From contig JAGDZQ010000009.1 in assembly GCA_049115715.1 (NCBI GenBank), forward strand, positions 13,358 through 77,357: a DNA stretch of 64,000 nucleotides, read 5' to 3'. Each line of letters starts with the position of its first letter. The stretch's first letter is position 1. This DNA is from JAMZMI01 sp049115715 (lineage in GTDB: Bacteria > Bacteroidota > Bacteroidia > Cytophagales > Cyclobacteriaceae). Below the pieces are notes generated by a model that was not told where the DNA came from, made no database searches, and saw only the letters and a program-made list of their open reading frames with translations. The position numbers and the translations under genes are program-made. Shown here in pieces: positions 15,549 to 23,924 of the stretch.

Positions 15549-17204
15549 TTATCGACTTAAGATTGCTTGACCTGACTCAAGAATCTTATCTACAAAAAAA
15601 CTTATTGAATTGTCCAATGGATCTAGAATTAACCCTGGGAAAATACCAAAGAGCAGAACAAGAATTGCTAGCGGCAGTAACATTAACCACTCTCTAAGGT
15701 TGATATCCAACATATTGGCTTCCCAACTCTTTTCCCGCGTCCAATATTTACCGAAAAATACTCTTTGTAGCGTCCATAGATAATATGCCGCCGAGATTAT
15801 AATCCCCAAAACCGCCAGCATTCCCAGCCAACTTGGTATCAAACCATTTGCATGTTCAGACCCTATCCCGCCTATCAGCGTAAGCAGTTCACCAACAAAT
15901 CCTGAAAATCCTGGTAAGCCAAGGGATGCGAAAAAGAACACCACAGTAAAGAAGGTATAGATTGGCATTTTGGAAGCTAATCCACTCAAATTTTCTATTT
16001 TCCTATCATGGGTTCGATCATAGATTACCCCCACAATCAGAAACAGCGCTCCTGAGATTAACCCATGAGAAATCATCTGAAATAATGATCCTGTGACGCC
16101 TTCATAAGTCAAACTTGCTAGACCAAGAAGCACAAATCCCATGTGAGAAACAGAAGAATATGCGATCAATCGTTTCAGGTCACTTTGCGCCATTGCGACC
16201 ATGCCTCCATAAATTATGGAGATCACACCAAAGCAGGCTATCGGAAAAGCGTATTCAATAGCTCCATCTGGAAAAATACCATACGCTATCCGGAAAAAAC
16301 CATAACCACCTATTTTGAGCAAAACACCTGCAAGAACTACCGAAATTGCTGTAGGGGCTTCTACGTGAGCATCTGGAAGCCATGTATGCACGGGAACCAC
16401 TGGAAGTTTAATCGCAAAACCAACCATCAACAATATGAATGCCCAGTAGCGCAATGGGATATCCCACACAGTAGTATCGTTGTGAGGAGAAAGTAATGAA
16501 TCATAGATATAGGTACCCTCCATCATCTGAACCATACTAAATGAATGTACCAACTCAATCTTTCCGCTTGTTTCTGCAAGCTCGAGCGCTTTATCGACAT
16601 CTTCGATTGAAAGAAAAAGTCCAATCATTACGATAAGGATCAAGAGTGAACCCAATAGCGTATAAATGAAAAATTTGATAGAAGCGTATGCTCTTCTTGG
16701 CCCGCCCCAAATTCCAATGAGAAAAAACATTGGCAAAAGCATAAACTCAAAAAAGACGTAGAAAAGAAACAAATCAAGGGCAACAAAACATCCAATGATA
16801 CTCGTGCTGAGTATTAGGTAAAGGATAAAATATCCTTTTACTTTTTCTGTGACCTTCCATGATGAGATCACTCCAATCACAAGCAAAAGTGCACTCAGAA
16901 CTACTAGAGGGAGACTAATACCATCAACACCTACAAAGTAGTCAATCACAAAAACACCATACTCGCCTAACCTAAGCTGTATCCAGTCAGCTTGCTCAAC
17001 AAAAAGGAATGCTTCTGACCACTGTGAAGGAATGAAACTGCCATCAAATCGAAAAAATAAAATAAGCGACAATATCAATTGAAGAACAGTCGCGGCTAGA
17101 GTCGAAACTTTGATCAACATCTGTTTTTCTTTAGGAACGAAAAACATGAAGAGCGCCACAGCAAGTGGAATAAATACAATCAGACTTATCAAGTACTCAC
17201 TCAT
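15549..17204 (-). CDS. nuoM: NADH-quinone oxidoreductase subunit M
   Basis: Antiporter-like membrane subunit of complex I, 551 aa with about 14 helices. Diagnostic motifs are FYVFFEFMLLPMFFLIGIWGG (TM5 Glu), KLPVVPVHTWLPDAHVEAPT and AQSDLKRLIAYSSVSHMGF. A lumenal insertion around residues 205-260 (DKALELAETSGKIELVHSFS onward) makes it a little longer than the E. coli protein. Four-base spacing to both neighbours (nuoL, nuoN). Confidence 0.96.
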   Translation of the reverse strand: MSEYLISLIVFIPLAVALFMFFVPKEKQMLIKVSTLAATVLQLILSLILFFRFDGSFIPSQWSEAFLFVEQADWIQLRLGEYGVFVIDYFVGVDGISLPLVVLSALLLVIGVISSWKVTEKVKGYFILYLILSTSIIGCFVALDLFLFYVFFEFMLLPMFFLIGIWGGPRRAYASIKFFIYTLLGSLLILIVMIGLFLSIEDVDKALELAETSGKIELVHSFSMVQMMEGTYIYDSLLSPHNDTTVWDIPLRYWAFILLMVGFAIKLPVVPVHTWLPDAHVEAPTAISVVLAGVLLKIGGYGFFRIAYGIFPDGAIEYAFPIACFGVISIIYGGMVAMAQSDLKRLIAYSSVSHMGFVLLGLASLTYEGVTGSLFQMISHGLISGALFLIVGVIYDRTHDRKIENLSGLASKMPIYTFFTVVFFFASLGLPGFSGFVGELLTLIGGIGSEHANGLIPSWLGMLAVLGIIISAAYYLWTLQRVFFGKYWTREKSWEANMLDINLREWLMLLPLAILVLLFGIFPGLILDPLDNSISFFVDKILESGQAILSR

Positions 17205-17208
17205 TAAT

Positions 17209-19164
17209 CTAAAACAAAAACCAATACATTAAACCAATCATAATCAACAGCACCACCGCTAGTTGTGTCTGAACTCCTGGTGCTTGTGTGCGTGTTGTAA
17301 GATTTCCCATCTTTTGAAAAAATCCCGCAACCAAGTTGACCAGACCGTCGATAACATATCTATCAAATCCGCCCATCACTTTACCTAAAACGACTGCTCC
17401 GACACCAATACGATTCACTGCTCTGTCTAATATCTTTTTGTCAAACCAAAACGCGAAGTTACTAAGTAATAAAAAGCTCTGACTAAATAAATTATAAAGC
17501 TTATCCATATACCAGCCTTCATACAATATCGATGAAATAGCACCCGATGAAACTTCGCTTTCCTTATAAGAAACAATGTTTCTGGATCCTGGCTTAAACT
17601 TCAGATATGCATATCCCCCACCTAGCACAATAAAAAGTATTGAGGCCGACATCACAAACCAGCTTATTATAGTGGGTATGTCTTCAATATATCCTCCTCC
17701 AAACAAAGCAATACTTAAAAACCACCCATATGGGTCAACTGGATTAAAGGAAGATGTAATCCAAAGAGCGCCAGCGCATAGAAGTAAAAATGGAAAAATC
17801 ACTGTCATACCAGGCTCAATAGCTCCTTGAATTTTTTCCTTAAAAACCGTCCTGGGTTTATCGAAAAAAACCAGCAAAACCTGTCTAGCAACATAGATTG
17901 GAGTCAAAGCAGCCGCACCTAAAGTTAATATTCCTACAAAACTTGCAATGAGAGCATTGCTTCCCTGAAGTTCATTGAACCAGATCATCATAGCACTCAA
18001 GATTCCCTCCTTAGATAAAAACCCGGAAGTAAGTGGTAGTCCTGCTAACGCTGCACCACATATTATAAAGGTCCAAAAAGTAGCGGGGAGATGCTTTTTA
18101 AGCCCTCCCATGTTTCTCATGTCTTGAGCATCAACTTCATGATTGGCTTTATGCATAAAATGAATCACATTTCCAGCTGCTAGGAATAACCCTGCTTTAA
18201 AAAAAGCATGCGTCCAAAGATGAAAAACGGATAATTGAAATGCTCCTACTCCTACCCCCAATACCATATAGCCAAGCTGAGAAATAGTAGAATAAGCCAG
18301 TACCGCCTTGATATCATTTTGAAAAATCGCAGAAACACCAGCAACAAAAGCTGTAAGGGAGCCTACAACAGCCACTAGCATCATTACCTCATCAGTTAAA
18401 ATCGGAACAATCCTAACTAAAAGATAAACACCTGCAGTAACCATGGTGGCTGCATGAATAAGCGCCGAAACTGGAGTAGGTCCTACCATCGCTTTGTTTA
18501 GCCAACCAAAAAAAGGAAACTGTGCAGATTTTCCAAATGCCCCGATGGCCAGAGCCACTCCTATAAATGTGACTAAACCTCCATCACCAATATGTTTCAG
18601 TTCTGAAAGAAACGAAATATCAAAAACAGTAATAAGTAATATAATACCGATTAAAAGTCCTGCGTCTGCAACCCTGTTGATCATAAAAGCTGCTCGAGCT
18701 TTGGATGCTTTTTCTTTTTCCTTAAACCAAAAACCAATTAGCAGATAAGAAGAAAAACCAACAAGCTCCCAAAAAATAAAAACCAAAATGAGATGATCTG
18801 CTGCAAGTAGACCAATCATGGAAGCAGTAAAGAAACCTAATTTGAAATAGTACCTACTGACACCAGGATCGTCTTTCATATAATGCATGGAAAACATATG
18901 AACAAGCAGGGAAATGAAATAGACCAGTGTAATAAGCAAACCACTCAACCTGTCGATATGGATACCCAATTCAATGGAACTCAACCAGTGCCACCTAAGA
19001 ATAGCAGCGGGAAAAATTGGCATCATTGCAGCTAGAACTAAACCTATAAATAAAAAGAGCAATGACATAGCATAAACTCTATAGATAGGAACAAAGTAGC
19101 AAAAAAGAGCACTGATTAGCGGCAGTGTTAAAACGAGCATTATGTATAAGATCGGAAGCTCCAT
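17209..19164 (-). CDS. nuoL: NADH-quinone oxidoreductase subunit L
   Basis: Distal antiporter-like subunit of complex I with the long C-terminal lateral helix. The 651-aa protein shows the N-terminal Proton_antipo_N region (HWLSSIELGIHIDRLSGLL), FWELVGFSSYLLIGFW (TM5 Glu), GKSAQFPFFGWLNKAMVGPTPVSALIHAATM, and FQNDIKAVLAYSTISQLGYM. The C-terminal tail ends in a hydrophobic anchor (LAVVLLIMIGLMYWFLF), as expected for the transverse helix. Starts one base after the nuoK stop. Confidence 0.96.
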   Translation of the reverse strand: MELPILYIMLVLTLPLISALFCYFVPIYRVYAMSLLFLFIGLVLAAMMPIFPAAILRWHWLSSIELGIHIDRLSGLLITLVYFISLLVHMFSMHYMKDDPGVSRYYFKLGFFTASMIGLLAADHLILVFIFWELVGFSSYLLIGFWFKEKEKASKARAAFMINRVADAGLLIGIILLITVFDISFLSELKHIGDGGLVTFIGVALAIGAFGKSAQFPFFGWLNKAMVGPTPVSALIHAATMVTAGVYLLVRIVPILTDEVMMLVAVVGSLTAFVAGVSAIFQNDIKAVLAYSTISQLGYMVLGVGVGAFQLSVFHLWTHAFFKAGLFLAAGNVIHFMHKANHEVDAQDMRNMGGLKKHLPATFWTFIICGAALAGLPLTSGFLSKEGILSAMMIWFNELQGSNALIASFVGILTLGAAALTPIYVARQVLLVFFDKPRTVFKEKIQGAIEPGMTVIFPFLLLCAGALWITSSFNPVDPYGWFLSIALFGGGYIEDIPTIISWFVMSASILFIVLGGGYAYLKFKPGSRNIVSYKESEVSSGAISSILYEGWYMDKLYNLFSQSFLLLSNFAFWFDKKILDRAVNRIGVGAVVLGKVMGGFDRYVIDGLVNLVAGFFQKMGNLTTRTQAPGVQTQLAVVLLIMIGLMYWFLF

Positions 19165-19165
19165 A

Positions 19166-19474
19166 TCAGTGTTTCAACTCGTTAATTTTATCCAAGCCTG
19201 TGGTCTCGTATTGCTTATAAATATTCAGCAAGATCGCAAGCGCAATCGCCACTTCCGCCGCAGCAAGTACTACGGAAAACACAGCAAATACCTGTCCTGA
19301 TATTGTGGGATCAAATCTGGAAAAAGCTACCAAATTAAGATTCGCTGCATTGAGCATGAGCTCAATTCCCAAGAGAACAAAAACTGCATTCTTCTTAATC
19401 ACAACTATTAAGAGACCAACACTAAAAATGAAGGCAGCAAGCATGAGGTAGTAATTCAACGGGATTGCGCTCAT
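19166..19474 (-). CDS. nuoK: NADH-quinone oxidoreductase subunit K
   Basis: Three-helix membrane subunit (102 aa) of complex I in the proton channel. Conserved glutamates are in GIELMLNAANLN (TM2) and AAAEVAIALAILLNIY (TM3). The length equals the family norm. Its start overlaps the nuoJ stop (ATGA), pointing to translational coupling. Confidence 0.96.
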   Translation of the reverse strand: MSAIPLNYYLMLAAFIFSVGLLIVVIKKNAVFVLLGIELMLNAANLNLVAFSRFDPTISGQVFAVFSVVLAAAEVAIALAILLNIYKQYETTGLDKINELKH

Positions 19475-19974
19475 GACTCAGATTTTTTAGCCAAAAAAGC
19501 AGCAGCAACCAGAGCCGCCAACAACAAAAAAGCAATCAATTCGAAAGCAACCAAATGATCTGTCAGATACAAAATACCTACCTGTTTGATTTGATTTTGA
19601 CTTGCAACTCCTGTATCATTCCAAACAGGGTTCGATTTCACTATAGAAGAAATCAAGAAGGCGATCATCCCAACGAAAATCAACAACCCGGATATGAGCT
19701 GGTGGTGCGAGGTGAAAACCCCTGCTTTACTGGTTCGCTTTGTTAGCATCACGCCAAATATGAGTAATACCACTATACCTCCGGCGTATATAAGAATTTG
19801 AACCACGGCCATAAAATCTGCATTCAGCAACACGTAAAGTGCAGCCATTCCCAATAGACTAATCGTGAAAGCAAATGCAGCTATGATTATATTTTTTGTG
19901 AAAACCAGATAAACCAATGGCAAACAAGTCATTGAAGCAAATACATAGAACAAAACATCAACCGGCATCTTCAT
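19471..19974 (-). CDS. nuoJ: NADH-quinone oxidoreductase subunit J
   Basis: Five-helix membrane subunit (167 aa) of complex I; carries the conserved pi-bulge helix region ADFMAVVQILIYAGGIVVLLIFGVML. The start at 19974 overlaps the end of nuoI by 17 bases; the second Met two codons later is an alternative start that would reduce overlap to 11. Overlaps nuoK by four bases. Confidence 0.94.
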   Translation of the reverse strand: MKMPVDVLFYVFASMTCLPLVYLVFTKNIIIAAFAFTISLLGMAALYVLLNADFMAVVQILIYAGGIVVLLIFGVMLTKRTSKAGVFTSHHQLISGLLIFVGMIAFLISSIVKSNPVWNDTGVASQNQIKQVGILYLTDHLVAFELIAFLLLAALVAAAFLAKKSES

Positions 19975-20881
19975 CGTCCTTTGGTTTTCGTTTTACAATA
20001 GGTCTGGGTCTAAATTTAGGTTTTGGTTTATCCCCTTTCGTCTCATCGACCTTTTCGCCAGTATCTATCTGATCGATCTTCTTTTTGATGATGGGTTTAG
20101 GCTTCATCACCGGTTTTGGTTTAGATGCCTGCTTCTCATCTTGTACAGAATCTTCTTTTTTCTTCACCATTGGCTTTGGCCTAAAGACTGGCTTTGGCTT
20201 AGCGGCAACACTCTCTCCTTCATCCTTAACCAACTTTGGTTTCACTGCTGGCATTTTAGGTTTGAAAGCTGGCTTGGCTGATGTGCTTGTCGCCTCAGGT
20301 TTATTCTCAGAAGCTTTTGCCTTTTGAGCCGCCTTTAGTTTTTCTGCTTCTTCTGCCTCTTTTCTTTTCGCTGCTATTTCCACCAGGCTCATCTCCGCAA
20401 AAGAATAGTTATGGTCTTTTACATCGAATTCGCTAAAATCATAAACTTTAGTCATCGTCAAACACTCCGTAGGACATACGGTGGTACAAAGACCACAAAA
20501 GCAGCATTTGCCCATGTCGATATCAAACTTAGCCGCATGAATTCTCTTGGGAGTACCGTCGGAAGTCAAGCCAATCGTTTCAGTAGCTTTGATTGGTTCG
20601 ATCTCTATACAATCAACAGGGCAAACTTTCGCACACTTATCACAAACTATGCAATCATCAACCTCATTGTGAAGTCGGTAGCGTCCATTATCAGGAACTG
20701 GAAAAGATTCGTGCGGATACTGAAGCGTAAATATTCCTTTATCGGCCTCAAAATACTGCTCATCCTCCACACCAATAGGCTTTCTCGAATTCCTCGCGTC
20801 AAGCAGGTTACTTAATGTAAGCTTGAGTCCACCGGATAAGGTCTTGAAAGATTCTTTTATGTTTTTCAAGTATTCACTCAT
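19958..20881 (-). CDS. nuoI: NADH-quinone oxidoreductase subunit I with long Lys/Pro-rich C-terminal tail
   Basis: Peripheral-arm subunit that binds clusters N6a and N6b. Two 4Fe-4S motifs are seen: Cys77, 80, 83, 87 (CIVCDKCAKVCP) and Cys126, 129, 132, 136 (CCFCGLCTTVCP). I take the ATG at 20879-20881, which overlaps the nuoH stop (ATGA); the frame extends upstream but inside nuoH. Normal NuoI ends near residue 165; here about 140 residues follow: a coiled, Ala/Glu/Lys segment (about 165-195) and then a low-complexity tail with four or five repeats built on KPKPxxxPKPxxKKK up to the acidic end KDDEDAG. The tail has no equivalent in typical NuoI; its role is unknown. Confidence 0.93.
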   Translation of the reverse strand: MSEYLKNIKESFKTLSGGLKLTLSNLLDARNSRKPIGVEDEQYFEADKGIFTLQYPHESFPVPDNGRYRLHNEVDDCIVCDKCAKVCPVDCIEIEPIKATETIGLTSDGTPKRIHAAKFDIDMGKCCFCGLCTTVCPTECLTMTKVYDFSEFDVKDHNYSFAEMSLVEIAAKRKEAEEAEKLKAAQKAKASENKPEATSTSAKPAFKPKMPAVKPKLVKDEGESVAAKPKPVFRPKPMVKKKEDSVQDEKQASKPKPVMKPKPIIKKKIDQIDTGEKVDETKGDKPKPKFRPRPIVKRKPKDDEDAG

Positions 20882-21933
20882 ACGACCCACAATTTCCAAA
20901 CACCTATGATAAATAGCAACGCAATTGCAATCGGAGTAAGATATTTCCAACTCAAAGTCATTAATTGGTCTACTCTAAGACGTGGATAGGTCCATCGTGC
21001 CATCATCTGAAGAAATATAAAAAACATCGCTTTGGACACTAACCAAAATGTTCCCCAAATAGGTCCATTTGTATAGACTGCTAACTCCAATGAACCTACA
21101 TTGGGTAAAGGTGAATACCAGCCTCCAAAAAAAAGAATTGCCGCAAGAAACGAGACCAACAACATCATTCCGTATTCCGAGAGCATAAACAAACCCCAAC
21201 GAAAGCCAGAGTATTCTGTATGATAGCCCCCGATGAGTTCTGATTCGGATTCTGGCAAATCGAAAGGAACACGGTTGGACTCTGCCAAACCAGAAATGAA
21301 GAATATTAAAAATGCAACAATCAATACGGGCATTCTAAATATGTTCCATGATAAAAAACCACCCACACCAGTCACATCAACAGCTGGAACCCCGAACAGG
21401 AAGGATGAATCAGACGAATAAACTCCTTGCTGAATCACCACCTCCTGCAGATCTAAAGTTTGTGCTACCATTACGACGCAAAGCACACTGAGGCCAAGCG
21501 GAATTTCATATGATACAATTTGTGCGACAGCTCTCATAGAGCCGTACAACCCAAACTTATTGTTGGAACCCCAGCCTGCAAGAAGAACCCCCAGAACATC
21601 CAGAGACACAACTGCCAGCAGAAAAAACACTCCAGCACTTATAGTTGAGCCCGACATACTCTCATTCAATGGCAATACAGCATATCCAGTAAAAATTGCA
21701 GCAAAGACAATTATTGGAGCGGAAAGAAACAACAGCTTGTCGGCAGCCTTTGGTACAATATCCTCTTTCTGCAACATTTTCAGCAAATCCGCAACTGTCT
21801 GTACAACTCCTTTCGGACCCACCTCCATTGGACCTAATCTGCTTTGGATAAAGGCCGCTATTTTCCTCTCACCATAGACGGCTACTACTACAAACCCCAA
21901 TAGGAATGGAAGGAAAATGAGAAAAGTAAGCAT
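20878..21933 (-). CDS. nuoH: NADH-quinone oxidoreductase subunit H
   Basis: Membrane subunit (351 aa) that forms much of the quinone-binding site at the arm junction. Family motifs are visible: ERKIAAFIQSRLGPMEVGPKGVVQTVADLLKML near residue 26 on, AGWGSNNKFGLYGSMRAVAQIVSYEIPLGL, and SNRVPFDLPESESELIGGYHTEYSG. First gene of this nuo run; nuoA-G are not next to it, since the stretch upstream is a divergent secreted-protein gene. I saw no strong promoter match, only TAACTTCG (one mismatch to the -7 consensus) about 40 bases upstream. Confidence 0.96.
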   Translation of the reverse strand: MLTFLIFLPFLLGFVVVAVYGERKIAAFIQSRLGPMEVGPKGVVQTVADLLKMLQKEDIVPKAADKLLFLSAPIIVFAAIFTGYAVLPLNESMSGSTISAGVFFLLAVVSLDVLGVLLAGWGSNNKFGLYGSMRAVAQIVSYEIPLGLSVLCVVMVAQTLDLQEVVIQQGVYSSDSSFLFGVPAVDVTGVGGFLSWNIFRMPVLIVAFLIFFISGLAESNRVPFDLPESESELIGGYHTEYSGFRWGLFMLSEYGMMLLVSFLAAILFFGGWYSPLPNVGSLELAVYTNGPIWGTFWLVSKAMFFIFLQMMARWTYPRLRVDQLMTLSWKYLTPIAIALLFIIGVWKLWVV

Positions 21934-22207
21934 TTAGTCTTTTTTAAAAGCCACCCAATATGATGGCGAAGTTATATGAAGGGGGGCACTACATAAAACA
22001 TAACATATGAAAAATAGTCAGCTACAAAATATTATTTCACCGAAACCATTCCTTTTTCAAAAAAATCAAAATAAATAGGTAGCAATTTCCTTTTTTTCAA
22101 TGAACACATTGATTTGTTGGTAAAAAAACAATGATACTCGCATATTTTACACTCTAAATATAAAACGTTAAAATATTTGTCCATTTTCGAACAAAGAGCT
22201 CCTTTTA

Positions 22208-22269
22208 TTGGTAATAAAGTCTTATTAACTGTTATTTTTGGAAATATTCTCCTGTTGAGGGGCAGGAGA
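22208..22269 (+). promoter_or_regulatory. Predicted promoter and 5'-UTR hairpin for the 22294 gene
   Basis: TTG (22208-22210) and an exact -7 box TATTTTTG (22233-22240) are 22 bases apart, within the range of Bacteroidota promoters. Downstream a 7-bp hairpin TCTCCTG (22248-22254) / CAGGAGA (22263-22269) would lie in the untranslated leader just before the start codon region. A short inverted repeat TCAATG/CATTGA (22097-22112) lies further upstream. Nothing else was seen in the 360 bases between nuoH and this gene. Confidence 0.5.
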
Positions 22270-22293
22270 AAAGTAATCATTAAAACAAAGCAT

Positions 22294-22779
22294 ATGAGAA
22301 GGATTTTTTTAGCAATCGCTGCTATATCCATGTTTTACAGTATCTCCGCTCAAGGGGATGCTCAAACTTACAAATTTGATTATGATGAGGAATCAATAGA
22401 CGTTGAGAGTGTTTCAGGTACACTTGCCAATTTTGATCATTTTTTGGGAGAGAGAATCGGAAAGAAAATGTACATGCTACAAGAATCATACACTTGGAGA
22501 GATGAACCAGATCCGCTAAAACCTACTCCTACTATCATAATCGAAAAGCCTGGTATTTATAATAACATCAAAAAACTTGAGAGGTACTACAAAAAGTCAA
22601 TCAAGAAAAAGCTGATTGATAAAAGTATAGCAACTGAAGAGTTTGAAAACGTACTTGATATTGCACTGCAGGTCAGGTATCAGGAAACTGAAGAATTGGA
22701 AAGTTATCTTAAAAGCTTAAAAGGCGCTGAAGAAATTGCTGCTGTATTTTCTGAGAAGGTGGAACTATCTTATTATTGA
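22294..22779 (+). CDS. Secreted protein of unknown function, 161 aa
   Basis: Starts MRRIFLAIAAISMFYSISAQ, a signal peptide with likely cleavage after SAQ; the frame is open upstream to 22177, but only this ATG places the signal at the N terminus. The mature part is rich in charged residues and helical in its second half (IKKLERYYKKSIKKKLIDK, EELESYLKSLKGAEEIAAVF). Not recognised. It has its own promoter and a good terminator, so it is a single-gene unit divergent from the nuo operon. Confidence 0.65.
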   Translation: MRRIFLAIAAISMFYSISAQGDAQTYKFDYDEESIDVESVSGTLANFDHFLGERIGKKMYMLQESYTWRDEPDPLKPTPTIIIEKPGIYNNIKKLERYYKKSIKKKLIDKSIATEEFENVLDIALQVRYQETEELESYLKSLKGAEEIAAVFSEKVELSYY

Positions 22780-22802
22780 TACGAAAGCAAAATGTTGAAA
22801 AA

Positions 22803-22831
22803 AGCTATCCTACATGGATGGCTTTTTTTTT
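22803..22831 (+). terminator. Intrinsic terminator after the 22294 gene
   Basis: Stem AGCTATCC (22803-22810) with GGATGGCT (22816-22823), one wobble pair, loop TACAT, followed by eight T. Confidence 0.85.
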
Positions 22832-22906
22832 GCCCTTTCAATTAATCAGAAAAAACAACAATAATGATCTTCTTAGATGAGGTTGATCTAAAGAAAAATA
22901 AAATAA

Positions 22907-22964
22907 TTTATTATCGTTTTTCAATAATAAATGAAAATTTAACTATTATTGTTTTTCAATAATT
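22907..22964 (+). promoter_or_regulatory. Two copies of a palindromic operator before the DUF2975/HTH pair
   Basis: The second copy at 22946-22964 is the perfect palindrome ATTATTG-TTTTT-CAATAAT; the first at 22910-22928 is the same with one change (ATTATCG). They sit about 36 bases apart centre to centre, immediately before the start at 22980. This is what an autoregulatory site for the small HTH protein encoded at 23621 would look like. Binding is inferred, not shown. Confidence 0.6.
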
Positions 22965-22979
22965 AAAAATTGAATAACG

Positions 22980-23618
22980 ATGAAAAAAATTCAACTACTT
23001 ACCGTTTGGAAATGGGTAATTATCCTATTTCAGTTCATTTCAATTATTATTCCTTTTCTCTTCCTATACGCTAGCTTTCAGAAAAAAGACAATGGCTCTG
23101 ACTTGGTCACAGTATCATTGGACGTTGACTTCATGCCAGAGGAAAGGGACATCATAGTAAGCTCCGATGAAGTATATATTTCGTTTCCAAAGGATGACAA
23201 TGTCAAACCTAAAGTTGTGATAGAAAAGACCAAATTATATTTAGAAAATGCAGTTGGCCACATGAGGATTCCTTCTTTTATTATCCTCTCGTTGGTTATG
23301 GCGGTACTCATCTTTGGCTTGGAACAATTAAAAATAATGATTCGAACGGTTGAGGCAGGTAATCCACTTATCCGTAGCAATGTATGGAGGATTTATATTT
23401 TAGCCAGTTTACTATTCTTATTTCCGCTAGCTTCAAAGCTATCAGGGTACCTAAGTCGCAAGTGGGTCATGAATAATTTCGAGTTTTCGGGAGTACGCTT
23501 GCTCAGCAGCGAGGTGAATATGGTTCCCTGGTTTTTATCAGGGATTCTTCTTATTACTCTTGGAAAGATCATTGAGAAAGGAATCGAAATAAAGAATGAA
23601 CAAGATTTAACCATTTGA
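22980..23618 (+). CDS. DUF2975-type membrane protein
   Basis: A 212-aa protein with four hydrophobic helices: about 10-30, 95-115, 137-157 and 183-203, with a polar loop of some 60 residues between the first two. The layout and the immediate downstream HTH regulator are typical of DUF2975 proteins, whose function is unknown. The ATG follows a pair of palindromes that could be the operator. The downstream regulator gene starts two bases after its stop. Confidence 0.75.
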   Translation: MKKIQLLTVWKWVIILFQFISIIIPFLFLYASFQKKDNGSDLVTVSLDVDFMPEERDIIVSSDEVYISFPKDDNVKPKVVIEKTKLYLENAVGHMRIPSFIILSLVMAVLIFGLEQLKIMIRTVEAGNPLIRSNVWRIYILASLLFLFPLASKLSGYLSRKWVMNNFEFSGVRLLSSEVNMVPWFLSGILLITLGKIIEKGIEIKNEQDLTI

Positions 23619-23620
23619 GC

Positions 23621-23830
23621 ATGCCAATCATTGTAAATCTGGATGTCATGATGGCAAAAAGAAAAATACGATCTAAAGTCCTTGCCGAGCAATTAGGGAT
23701 CACTGAGGCTAACCTATCTATTCTAAAAACCGGGAAAGCTAAAGCTGTGAGATTCTCTACACTTGAGTCTATCTGTGAAATCCTTGACTGTCAGCCCGGT
23801 GATATACTTGAATATGAAAGTGGCAAATAA
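23621..23830 (+). CDS. Small XRE/Cro-type transcriptional regulator (YozG-like)
   Basis: A 69-aa single-domain helix-turn-helix protein: MPIIVNLDVMMAKRKIRSKVLAEQLG, with the helix-turn-helix in LAEQLGITEANLSILKTGKAKAVRFSTLE and the end CQPGDILEY, all standard for the YozG/HTH_26 group. I use ATG 23621; a TTG two codons earlier overlaps the previous stop. Such small regulators normally accompany DUF2975 membrane proteins, as here, and likely bind the palindromes at 22910-22964 to repress or activate the pair. Confidence 0.88.
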   Translation: MPIIVNLDVMMAKRKIRSKVLAEQLGITEANLSILKTGKAKAVRFSTLESICEILDCQPGDILEYESGK

Positions 23831-23854
23831 AGAGCCAGTCACTTAAAACAAAAG

Positions 23855-23879
23855 AAGCCCGGTAGAAACGACCGGGCTT
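23855..23879. terminator. Hairpin between convergent genes, probable terminator
   Basis: A perfect 9-bp GC-rich stem AAGCCCGGT (23855-23863) / ACCGGGCTT (23871-23879) with a 7-base loop. On the minus strand it is followed by the T-rich CTTTTGTTTT, so it best fits termination of the cystathionine beta-synthase transcript, but it may also stop the regulator transcript on the plus strand. Confidence 0.75.
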
Positions 23880-23924
23880 GCAAGTAAAGAGTTAGAACTT
23901 AAGCTAATAATGAGATAAAGTTAA

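Noticed and set aside
22097..22112. TCAATG/CATTGA inverted repeat upstream of the 22294 gene
   Set aside because: Only six base pairs in AT-rich DNA; may be chance and has no second copy.
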